Shown here piece by piece: positions 17,663 to 25,678 of a stretch of DNA of 64,000 nucleotides. Numbering within the stretch: position 1 is the stretch's first letter; each line of letters opens with the position of its first letter. The position numbers and the translations under genes are program-made. The stretch covers positions 1,860,001 to 1,924,000 of the forward strand of contig NZ_JANADP010000001.1 in the NCBI RefSeq assembly GCF_024199945.1, in the 5' to 3' direction. Source of the stretch: Bradyrhizobium sp. CCGUVB4N. Lineage in GTDB: Bacteria; Pseudomonadota; Alphaproteobacteria; Rhizobiales; Xanthobacteraceae. Below the pieces are notes generated by a model. It ran no database searches and was not told the origin of the DNA. It worked only from the letters and a program-made list of their open reading frames with translations.

Positions 17663-18447
17663 TCAAACAACCGCGTGCGTCAGCACGTTCTTTCTGGATT
17701 CAGTTTGCGGTAAACGGCCGAGGTTAAGCGCCTTAATATCGTCGCGGTTGCGCAAGGCGACTGATGCACCGGGCAGGACGCTATGGCCGTACTCGCGGAC
17801 GACCGCGTGGTCGGAAAAGCGTAGCGCTACCGTCGAATTTTGTTCAGCTACCAGGATCGAGAGGCCCTGCTCTCTGTTGAGCTGCTTAGTGCTCGGAAAA
17901 TGCCCTCAACGACAAGCCGAGCAAGTCTCATCGGCGGTTCATCGAGCACCAACGGCCGAGGGCGCGACATCAGAGCGCAGCCAATCGCAGCCATCTGCTG
18001 CTCCCTGCTCGAAATCAGCCCGGACATGGACCTGCGAACATCCTTCACTCGGGAGGCAAAGGTCGCAGATCTCCTTCAGGCCAGCGCGGATCACGCGGGA
18101 CTGAGCAGCCCCGCCAATGGCACCCTCATGAGACTCTCCTCCACCGTCAGTGAGGGGAAGCAGTGCCGGCCTTCAGGCACGCTAACGATTCCGGATCGGA
18201 CCAATCTTGCGGGCGACGCAAACAGGATGTCGCGATGGTCAAAAATGATCCACCCGGCGGTCACCTGGCCGCCCCGCGCCGGCAGGAGGCCTGAGATCCA
18301 CTGAAGCGGCGTGGACTTGCCCGCACCGTGGGCACCGGACACGGCGACAATCTCGTCCCGCCGGACCGCGAATGACACTGCGTCCACGGCCAGGATGGCA
18401 TGACCAAAGGTCGCGGCCAACTTCTCAACCGACAAGCAAAATGTCAC
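17663..18447 (-). pseudogene. livF: Branched-chain amino-acid ABC transporter ATPase (livF), frameshifted
   Basis: The frames together rebuild a LivF ATPase. The N-terminus has a degenerate Walker A (GAHGAGKST, normally GxNGAGKST), followed by GIVSVPEGRHCFPSLTVEES. After a frameshift near 18090 come EQQMAAIGCALMSRPRPLVL with the Walker B DEPP, and in a third frame the C-terminal EQNSTVALRFSDHAVVREYG up to the stop at 17663. At least two frameshifts make it non-functional. It separates sfnG from the acyl-CoA-dehydrogenase-like gene and may be what is left of a transporter once present in that locus. Confidence 0.78.
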
Positions 18448-18501
18448 TCATACCTGAATCCGCGCATCCCGGTAGAGACCTGCGATCCATAACGGACTCG
18501 A

Positions 18502-19608
18502 TTATTCGGCAGCTTGCGCCCGCACGGGCGCGCTCGCCTCGAACTCCCGAACGAGTGGGATCACATGCTTGCCGAAATATTCGACCTCTTCCTGGAAATG
18601 GAGGAAGCCGAGCAGGATCAGATCGGCACCAGCGCGCTTGAGCTCGATAATGCGTTCGGCGACCTGTTGCGGGGTTCCGATCAGGTTCGAACGGAAGCCA
18701 TCATTGTATTGAACGAGGTCCTGGAAGGTGGACTTGGCCCAGTTGCCCTCGCGCTCGGGGCTGGCATTGCCGGCATTCTGGACCTCGTGGTGGAATCCGC
18801 GAACCGCATCGGGGATCGCCTTATCAACGATCTCCTGCAAGACCTCTTTAGCTTCGTCTTCTGTTTGCCGGACGATACCGAAGGCATTGATTCCAATCTT
18901 GGTGCGCCAGCCCTTGCCGAAAGCCTGTTCCTTGATCCTAATGTCCTCAACCTGGGCCTTCAGGCCGTCCGGCGTATTGCCGTTGGTGAAATACCAGTCG
19001 GACACACGGGCAGCCATGTCGCGGGCTGCCCGCGAGGAGCCGCCCTGAAAGATCTCTGGCAGCGGATCGAGCGGCTTTGGCTTGAGCGAATAATCGTTGA
19101 ACCGATAGAAGTCGCCCTTCAGGGTGAAGTTCTCCTCGGTCCAGATCCCGCGCAGCGCGTTGATGAATTCCTCCGAACGGCGATAGCGCTCGTCATGGTC
19201 CAGCCAGGGCTCGCCGATCGCATGGAATTCGCCCCGGAACCAGCCCGAGACGATGTTGACCGCGACACGCGCATGAGTCAGCTGGCTAATTGTCGCAATC
19301 TGCTTTGCGGCCAGCGCCGGGTTCCAAGGCCCGGGAAGGAGAGCGGCGATAACCTTGAGCTTCTCGGTCGCGGCAAGAAGCGCGTGGGAGAAGCTGACGG
19401 ACTCGTGTTGTTTGTCAGCGCCATAACCTGCAGTGAATCGGATCTGGCTCAAAGCATAGTCGAAGCCAGACTTCTCGGCGATCTGAGCAAGTTTGCGATT
19501 GTAATCGATCTCCCAGCTGGTGCGCTGCTCGATCGAAGAAATCACAAGGCCGCCGGATACGTTCGGCACCCAATAAGCGAATTTGATCGGATTGTTGCTC
19601 ACAGTCAT
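18502..19608 (-). CDS. sfnG: FMNH2-dependent dimethylsulfone monooxygenase
   Basis: The 368-aa protein is a bacterial luciferase-like (LLM) TIM-barrel flavin monooxygenase. Typical segments are KFAYWVPNVSGGLVIS, the HARVAVNIVSGWFRGEF stretch and DPLPEIFQGGSS. The overall match is to SfnG, which oxidises dimethylsulfone to methanesulfinate with reduced FMN from a separate reductase. No reductase or sfnR is in the window. The SfnG assignment over SsuD-type alkanesulfonate monooxygenase rests on the WVPNVSGGLVIS and GWFRGEF signatures. Confidence 0.85.
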   Translation of the reverse strand: MTVSNNPIKFAYWVPNVSGGLVISSIEQRTSWEIDYNRKLAQIAEKSGFDYALSQIRFTAGYGADKQHESVSFSHALLAATEKLKVIAALLPGPWNPALAAKQIATISQLTHARVAVNIVSGWFRGEFHAIGEPWLDHDERYRRSEEFINALRGIWTEENFTLKGDFYRFNDYSLKPKPLDPLPEIFQGGSSRAARDMAARVSDWYFTNGNTPDGLKAQVEDIRIKEQAFGKGWRTKIGINAFGIVRQTEDEAKEVLQEIVDKAIPDAVRGFHHEVQNAGNASPEREGNWAKSTFQDLVQYNDGFRSNLIGTPQQVAERIIELKRAGADLILLGFLHFQEEVEYFGKHVIPLVREFEASAPVRAQAAE

Positions 19609-21388
19609 CTTGTTTGTTCCTCAAGAATTAGGCTTGCGTGGAGAAGAGCGACGATCTCAGGCAGGCGAGATCATGCTGTCGCGCCCGTCGAGACGGGCGC
19701 GGCTCACGTGCTGTTCGTCGTCGTCGTTTAGGCTATTGATTCGGAAGCGTTACAATCGTCTCGGACACTATCCGAGCGCGCGCATTTCAGCCGCGCCAAC
19801 ACAAGTTCACACAAACGCATCGGCAAGCCGTTGGCTTGGTCAAATCACTCACCCCGTCCACGTTATTGTTGCGCATCATGCGCGTCCCTTGCTGGCATCA
19901 TCGCGTCATGATTATCGTCTCAGAGAACACTCGACGGCGCGAGTCGAAGACGAACTATTTTTCCTACGCTGGAGATAATCCGATTTTGTAGTTTTTCATC
20001 AGACGCGACGTTTATTGCACGATTGAAAACTCTCACCGGCTGAACACCTACGACCTTGTCGTAAAGCTCCCGATCATCAGCCAACGTCTTTCTTGTTAGT
20101 CGAAAAGAGCTTCAATCTTCTGACAGTCAGGAGAGGAGCACTCTTGCTTATCGTCCCATAAGCTTTTCTAAAATCCTCGCCGTGCTCTCTCGGGGCACAA
20201 CGCACGCACCCGCTAGGATCACTTGTCCCCACAATTTCGTCTGCATGCTGGAGCGGCCTTTTGACTGGCTGCCGAATTCCGCACTCTGCTCACAAATCGA
20301 GATCAGCTGCCGCAAGCAAGATAGACATCTGGAGCACGCGACGAGGGTTGATATGCTTCGTACCGCCGAGGCTGGACGCTAACGTCGCGCCTTGAGATGT
20401 TCATCGCTCACGGAGCGGCTTTTCGTTAGTGACCATCCATAGGAAACAATCATGGAGGATAGCGGACGAACTATGTCCGCCGTCACCGGCGAGCGGATCG
20501 TGCTACTTTGAATCGCGGCGGCGTCTGTGCTCGTCTGCGCGCCCGCCGATACCACGCTCTCATCCGCGAGTGAGGCAAGCGCCTCAAGCTTGATCAGTCA
20601 ACGCTGGCCAGACGCATCAGCGCTGATCCAAGCCGGGCACGGTCACCCGCATGCAGAGCTCCGACCGGATCTCCACGCCTCGACGCCTCGCGAAGGATTG
20701 CGGTTGCTGTGAAATGGGACACATTCGCCAAAGGGGAAAGGATCTGAGCTACGCGGACGTTACACCCGCCGTGAGCGATGCCGTCAACGAGGGCCGATTG
20801 GACGTCGGGATTCGACCCAACTACCGCAACCTGGAGCGCAAAAGTATTCTGGCCCAAAGGAAGCCAGCCAAGTGGCTTACAATGCTTTTTTGAATGCCAC
20901 GCTATCTGCGCGTGTTAGTGGAGACCCGTGCGGAGACCACTCCGCGACACGGGGACGCTCTAGGGAATTCAGTCTGCCCGATCGCGGCCGGCCCGCGCAT
21001 GCTACGCACTTGCGTGGCGCGCTTGACGCGTCACGTGCGCAACGGGGACAGTTCCCCGTTCTAATGGGGAACGAATTTTACGAATCTAACGGGCCACTCC
21101 CTTGAAATTTTCATTTCACACGCATTCGTCCTCACGCCAGGTAAGCTTACGGCAAGCTCCGCGTCATGCAACGATACTGATTGCTAAAACAACGAATGTC
21201 TTGCTCTCAAAGTGCGATCGGCGGGTGTCCAAAAACCGACATTGGCGATGGAGACCTGACGAAACGGGAGGATCGCTATCCCCTCCCAGATATGAGACTT
21301 GAAGCGCGCATTGCGCGCGCGTTGGGAGTTTGGAGGTGCGCTTTTTCGCGCTCGCAACTGCTGTGGTCGTTCATCTACAAGGAACCAT
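19609..21388. other. 1.8-kb gene-poor stretch between sfnG and the effector pseudogene
   Basis: No open frame shows a recognisable domain. A plus-strand frame at 20740-20893 (a segment reading LSYADVTPAVSDAVNEGRLD) might be a scrap of a periplasmic substrate-binding protein, but it is too short to call. The rest is low in coding signal on both strands. Confidence 0.35.
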
Positions 21389-23374
21389 TCATAACGCTTC
21401 GGCTGTTGCTTTGCTCAGCAACTCCTGCTGCGGGAGTGTGTAATCCTCCAGGACCTGCTCGTCTCCCAGCCGCTCGGGGGAGCAAGCGATCATCCGCCGC
21501 GGCCGTGGGACGAGGCTTTCGGATTCGACAGGGCCTTGAGGTCCTAGAACCGTGCCGGCGCCTGCCTGATTAACGCCGCGAGCCGGCGAATACGGAACCG
21601 TCAGGCCTTGCCGAAAATTGGTCGTCCTCCCAACTGCCGGTTGGCAACTGGGTCGCTCGTTCCGGCCCCGTCAAATTTTCTGCGGATCGACGGCTTGCAC
21701 CTGCGATGAGACGGTCGGCTCTGACTCTCGCACCGTAAGCTCTGGCAAATTGGATGGTGAAGGCATCCCTTGCCAAAAATCCGGCGATCCCCAACTGTCG
21801 GTTGGCAACTGGATAGCTTGTTCCGGTCCAGGCCAAAGTTCTTCCGGATCGACGGCTTGCACCTGCGATGGGACGGTCGGCTCTGGCTCACGCACGGTGA
21901 GCCCAGGTATGTTGGATGGCGAGGGCATGCCTTGCCAAAAATCCATCGGTCCCCAACTGTCGGTTGGCAACTGGATAGCTTGTTCTGGTCCACGCCAGAG
22001 TTCGTCCGGATCGTCGGCTTGCACTTGCGATGGGACGGTCGGCTCTGGCTCGCGCACGGTGGGCCCTAGCAAATTGGATGGCGAGGGCATGCCTTGCCAA
22101 AAATCCGCCGATCCCCAACTTTCAGTTGGCAATTGGATAGCTTGTTCCGACCCCTGCCAAATCTCCTCCGGATCGTCAGGCTGCGCGAGCGAATGGGGAA
22201 CCTGTCCACCCGTCGGCCGAGAGTCCCCCGGCCACGAAACGGCTTGCTCGAGGCTGTTTCGGTAATCTCCGGTCATGGTCAACTCGGCGGTGAGTGTCGT
22301 CTGCGGGAGCGTCACATCACCGAGAACAGGCCCACCTTTCCGAGAGGCCCGAGGACCTTGGGAACCGGCATCAGCTAAAGGTTCGCAGTTACGATACGCA
22401 CGAAAGGCTTCCAACGCTGTCTTCATCGTCCAGCTATTCGGGAATGACTTATTAGCGTGAGCGAGTAGGGAATTGTCATCGATCGTAGTAATCGTTTGAT
22501 GAGGTCCGAGAAGATTCGCGAGCTTGCGCAAAGCCCTAACATACACTACGACCGTGTTCGGTTTCCAGCTCCGCTGCGCAGCAGCTGCCCGCATCGCGCC
22601 GTCGATGAGGTCCGCGTCTTCCACCGAGACTTGAATACGCGGACAATTGTCAACTGAAGCATTGGCGTCGCGATACCTCCGAAGGGCATTCAACGCAGTC
22701 CTCATGTCCGCGTCACGCGGAAAAAACTTCTTGGCGTAGGTGATTAGGAAATTGTCGTCGGCTCCAGCGATCGTTTGGCCTTGCTCCTCGAGACGCTTTC
22801 CCAATTTACGAAGAGCCGCAGCGTAACGCTGGTACGTTTCTGCTGTCAGCTTGCCGTGCGCAATCTCAGCCTGGCCCACCTCGTCGATGAGCCTCATGTC
22901 TTCCACGGAAAGTTCGGTACGTCGACGCTTCCCTGATGGAGCACTGGGATCGCGATGCGCCTGGAGGGCGTTTAGGGCACAAACCATTTCCGCGTCGCGT
23001 GGAAAAGCCCTTTCGGCGTGAGCGACCAACGAACTGTGATCAATCCCATCAATCGTTTGGCCCTGTCCCCCGAGATGATTGCCCAATCTACGAAGGGCGC
23101 GCGCATAATTGGCAGCGGTTCTCGGTCGCAGACCCTGGCGTGCAAAATCTGGTGCCGCGTCCTGGATGAGGCGATGATCTTTGTCCGATAGACAAGGAAA
23201 GTATCGATCTTGAGGGGTCACCTCTCTAGAAACAAGAGAGTCGGCTCGGCGCGCCTCGTGCAAGTGCTGCTCAAAGTTCTCTGATCCGGACCGCCCCTCT
23301 TCCTGTTGTTGCAACATGGCATCGTCGGCCTGCCAATGACCTGGATCGAATCGATTGGAATCGTTTAGGTCCAC
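21389..23374 (-). pseudogene. NopD/Bel2-5-like type III effector, truncated before its protease domain
   Basis: From a GTG at 23374, just behind a tts box, the frame runs 567 codons to 21671. It contains three ~90-aa helical repeats (residues ~50-315; each with a Y-x-x-A-LRxLG-x-L-x-x-QGQTI core) and then a series of 54-aa repeats. In the last repeat one base is missing near 21665, so the frame stops at QAVDPQKI. The continuation is still legible in other frames down to 21389, where ERLGDEQVLEDYTLPQQELL corresponds to the WLGDRHILRDYELL start of the ULP domain in the neighbouring effector. The protease core is absent. The truncated protein could still be secreted, but it cannot be a SUMO protease. 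Confidence 0.78.
21630..22200 (-). repeat. 162-bp tandem repeats in the effector pseudogene
   Basis: The motif GTTGGCAACT recurs at 21640, 21801, 21963 and, as GTTGGCAATT, at 22125. The spacings are 162 bp except the last (161 bp), which is the frameshifting loss. Each unit codes for 54 residues with the core AIQLPTDSWGSxDFWQGMPS. The near-identity of the units at DNA level points to recent amplification or gene conversion. Confidence 0.85.
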
Positions 23375-23413
23375 ACCAACCTTCCGTGTCCGAAGTTAAA
23401 TCAGATCGGCTTG

Positions 23414-23443
23414 CCTACCCCGCTTGGCTGTCGAGAAGCTGAC
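23414..23443 (-). promoter_or_regulatory. tts box (TtsI-regulated type III promoter)
   Basis: On the minus strand GTCAGCTTCTCGACAGCC matches the tts consensus GTCAGCTTNTCGAAAGCT at all but two positions. It lies about 40 bp before the GTG start of the effector pseudogene. This gives both the promoter and the start choice for that gene. Confidence 0.8.
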
Positions 23444-23649
23444 GAGCCCCGCTCCTCCAACGCAAAAAGGCACAACTTTAGTGCAGGCTATTCCACCAAC
23501 GTGTCGCGAAGCCGACATCGAGTAGAAGCGCACTGCATCCATTCACGCGCGAGGCCCGGCTCAATTTCTGCATAATTGGGAGCGGAGCAGTAGCCCTTCC
23601 GAAGAACTGTTGTTCGGTTGCGGCCCGAAAGAATCGGAAGTGTCACGTG

Positions 23650-24687
23650 ATGCGCAAGATGTCTATTGCTATCGTTCTAGTGCTGGTTTCATCCCATGCT
23701 ATTGCGAACGACGATTTGATGACGGCGGCCAGACAAGTTTTCAAACCGATCCCCTCTGCTATCCCCGCAGTTAAGGACAATCCTGTCACTGTCGAGAAGG
23801 CCGAACTCGGCAAGATGCTATTTTTCGACCCTCGCCTCTCGGCGAGCGGGATCATCAGCTGCAACACGTGCCATAATCTTGGTACTGGCGGGGTCGACGC
23901 CGGCCCGACCTCGGTTGGTCACGGCTGGCAAAAGGGAGCCCGTCGGGCGCCAACCGTCTACAATTCGGTATTCAATGCCGCGCAATTCTGGGACGGACGC
24001 GCGCCGGATCTCAAGGCACAAGCCAAGGGACCTGTTCAGGCGAGCGCCGAAATGAATGCGACCCCGGATCGCGTGACAAGCACGTTGAACTCGATGGAGG
24101 GTTATGTCGGTAAGTTTAAGCAAGCCTTCCCGAATGATACACCGCCGGTCACCTTCGACAATTTCGCGAAAGCGATCGAGGCCTTTGAAGCTACGCTAAC
24201 GACACCGGCGGCGCCATTCGACCAGTACCTGAATGGAGATGTCAGCGCTCTGGATGATCAGCAAAAGGCGGGATTGAAGCTGTTCATGGACAAAGGATGC
24301 GCCTCCTGTCATTACGGACTGAATATCGGCGGCCAGGATTATTTCCCGTTTGGTGTAGTCGAAAAGCCCGATACCAAACTGCTTCCTACCGCCGATAAGG
24401 GACGGTTCGCAGTCACCAATTCTTCCAGCGACGAATACGTGTTCCGTGTCGCCCCATTGCGCAACGTCGCCCTGCGAGCTCCCTACTTCCATTCGGGGCA
24501 AGTTTGGACTCTCAAGGAAGCCGTAGGAATCATGAGCGAAGTACAGCTCGGCGCCAAACTCAGCGAGAAGGAGAATAACGATATTGTCGCGTTTCTTAAT
24601 TCACTGAGCGGGCGTCTACCCAAGATCGATTATCCGATATTGCCAACGCGCACAAAGGAGACGCCGCCACCTTCTTTGAGCAAATAG
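23650..24687 (+). CDS. Periplasmic di-haem cytochrome c peroxidase
   Basis: The 345-aa protein begins with a signal peptide (MRKMSIAIVLVLVSSHAIA). It has two c-type haem motifs, CNTCH and CASCH, in the arrangement of the CcpA/MauG family, with APTVYNSVFNAAQFWDGR and PLRNVALRAPYFHSG between and after them. It reduces hydrogen peroxide in the periplasm using electrons from a soluble cytochrome. I prefer the ATG at 23650 over the GTG at 23647. It stands alone, divergent from the effector pseudogene. In a symbiont such an enzyme would protect against plant-derived peroxide (inference). Confidence 0.93.
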   Translation: MRKMSIAIVLVLVSSHAIANDDLMTAARQVFKPIPSAIPAVKDNPVTVEKAELGKMLFFDPRLSASGIISCNTCHNLGTGGVDAGPTSVGHGWQKGARRAPTVYNSVFNAAQFWDGRAPDLKAQAKGPVQASAEMNATPDRVTSTLNSMEGYVGKFKQAFPNDTPPVTFDNFAKAIEAFEATLTTPAAPFDQYLNGDVSALDDQQKAGLKLFMDKGCASCHYGLNIGGQDYFPFGVVEKPDTKLLPTADKGRFAVTNSSSDEYVFRVAPLRNVALRAPYFHSGQVWTLKEAVGIMSEVQLGAKLSEKENNDIVAFLNSLSGRLPKIDYPILPTRTKETPPPSLSK

Positions 24688-24911
24688 CGTCGTTCTTCTA
24701 AGCGCACTATGCGTCAGGTCGACCCTCTCTACGGTTTACTTGCGGCGCTGCTGCTGCCTTTTCGCAACGGCGAGCCCCCGAACGCCGCATGGCCTATCGA
24801 GTGGTCTCTAAGCATTGCGACGGGTTCCTACCGCGGCGAGCGGACGCACTGGATCAAAGGTGAAAAAGAGGAAGCATCGCGCGGTGAATCGCGAGCTGTA
24901 TCGGCGATCCG

Positions 24912-25073
24912 ATGACGACGGTCATTGAAAATCTGCTTGCCCGAAAGCAGAATCTCATTGAGGCACTTGATTCTACCCAAGACGATGAGCAGCGCGAGAA
25001 GATCGAGCGTCAGCTTGAGCAGATAAGGACAGCGCTTGATCTTCTCGATCCGCCTCAGCAAGCGAACGAGTGA
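24912..25073 (+). CDS. Small acidic coiled-coil protein, unknown function
   Basis: A 53-codon frame too short for routine calling. It starts MTTVIENLLARKQ and continues with a heptad-like helix (QREKIERQLEQIRTALDLLD), stopping at a TGA inside a GAGT repeat. The composition (Glu, Gln, Leu, Arg) and the absence of stops fit a real small helical protein of the kind common in rhizobial accessory DNA. No family is recognised. It follows the cytochrome c peroxidase gene by about 220 bp. Confidence 0.5.
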   Translation: MTTVIENLLARKQNLIEALDSTQDDEQREKIERQLEQIRTALDLLDPPQQANE

Positions 25074-25090
25074 GTGAGTGAGTGAGTGAG
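25068..25090 (+). repeat. (GAGT)n microsatellite
   Basis: Five tandem GAGT units plus GAG cover the stop codon of the small coiled-coil gene. Because the unit is 4 bp and contains TGA in one frame, changes in copy number would alter downstream reading frames but would keep the first stop. Confidence 0.9.
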
Positions 25091-25299
25091 AACGCGAGAC
25101 GAAAATCCCACCACGATCTTGAATGCGGTACCGCTGGCTTCTTAACAACGTTGGCCGTGGATCGTGTCCGCGTGCCTCAGCGCGTCGTGATCAATTTCTC
25201 TGTTGCGCCGCGCCACCTCGGAAATGCTCGTCTCCGGATCGATGCTCAGTTTCGTGCCTACAACTGGAGAGGGTTGATACAGCGACCGAGAAAATTGAC

Positions 25300-25676
25300 A
25301 TGGAAGCGCGTCTCGCCGCCGCGATCGCCGATCCTGACTTTGAGAGACTCGAACTGGCCATGCGCGAGCCCAGCATCTTCCGGGCGCTGGCAATCGAGCG
25401 GCATGAAATCCGGCATTCGAATTTTCTTCGCCTACCTGCTCGATCCAGGCGAAATTTACGGGCTTGGCGACCTTCTGTTGCGAAAATTCCAGCGAGATAT
25501 TGTCGGCCGACACCCGGGCGCAGGGACCGTCGCTGATTGATGCCGATCTGACGGACTTCAACCAAGTCGATGTGCGGCGCGAGTGGAGGGATATCGACAT
25601 CCTGATCGACTTCCCGCACGACGGGATCTCCGAGAACTTCGTGCCGCGCCGCACTAGCTCTAGCGGCAGAGGCTGA
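25300..25676 (+). pseudogene. PD-(D/E)XK nuclease-like protein, frameshifted and truncated
   Basis: The start MEARLAAAIADPDFERLELA, then a family-typical ERHEIRHSNF continuing in a second frame as AYLLDPGEIYGLGD, then in a third frame VDVRREWRDIDILIDF together read as the N-terminal half of a PD-(D/E)XK nuclease-like protein, in which the WRDIDILI strand carries the catalytic Asp. Two frameshifts are needed and the sequence stops at the end of the effector gene at 25679. The gene is dead; the C-terminal half is missing. Confidence 0.65.
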
Positions 25677-25678
25677 TG

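Noticed and set aside
19380..19400. GAAGCTGACGG stretch resembling part of a tts box
   Set aside because: It lies inside sfnG and lacks the second half TCGAAAGCT of the box.
18514..19731. 405-codon plus-strand frame
   Set aside because: It is the shadow of sfnG on the other strand; its product lacks any motif while the minus strand gives a full LLM monooxygenase.
21630..22200. Possible CRISPR array from regular repeats
   Set aside because: The 162-bp units are contiguous and coding, with no short repeat/spacer structure.
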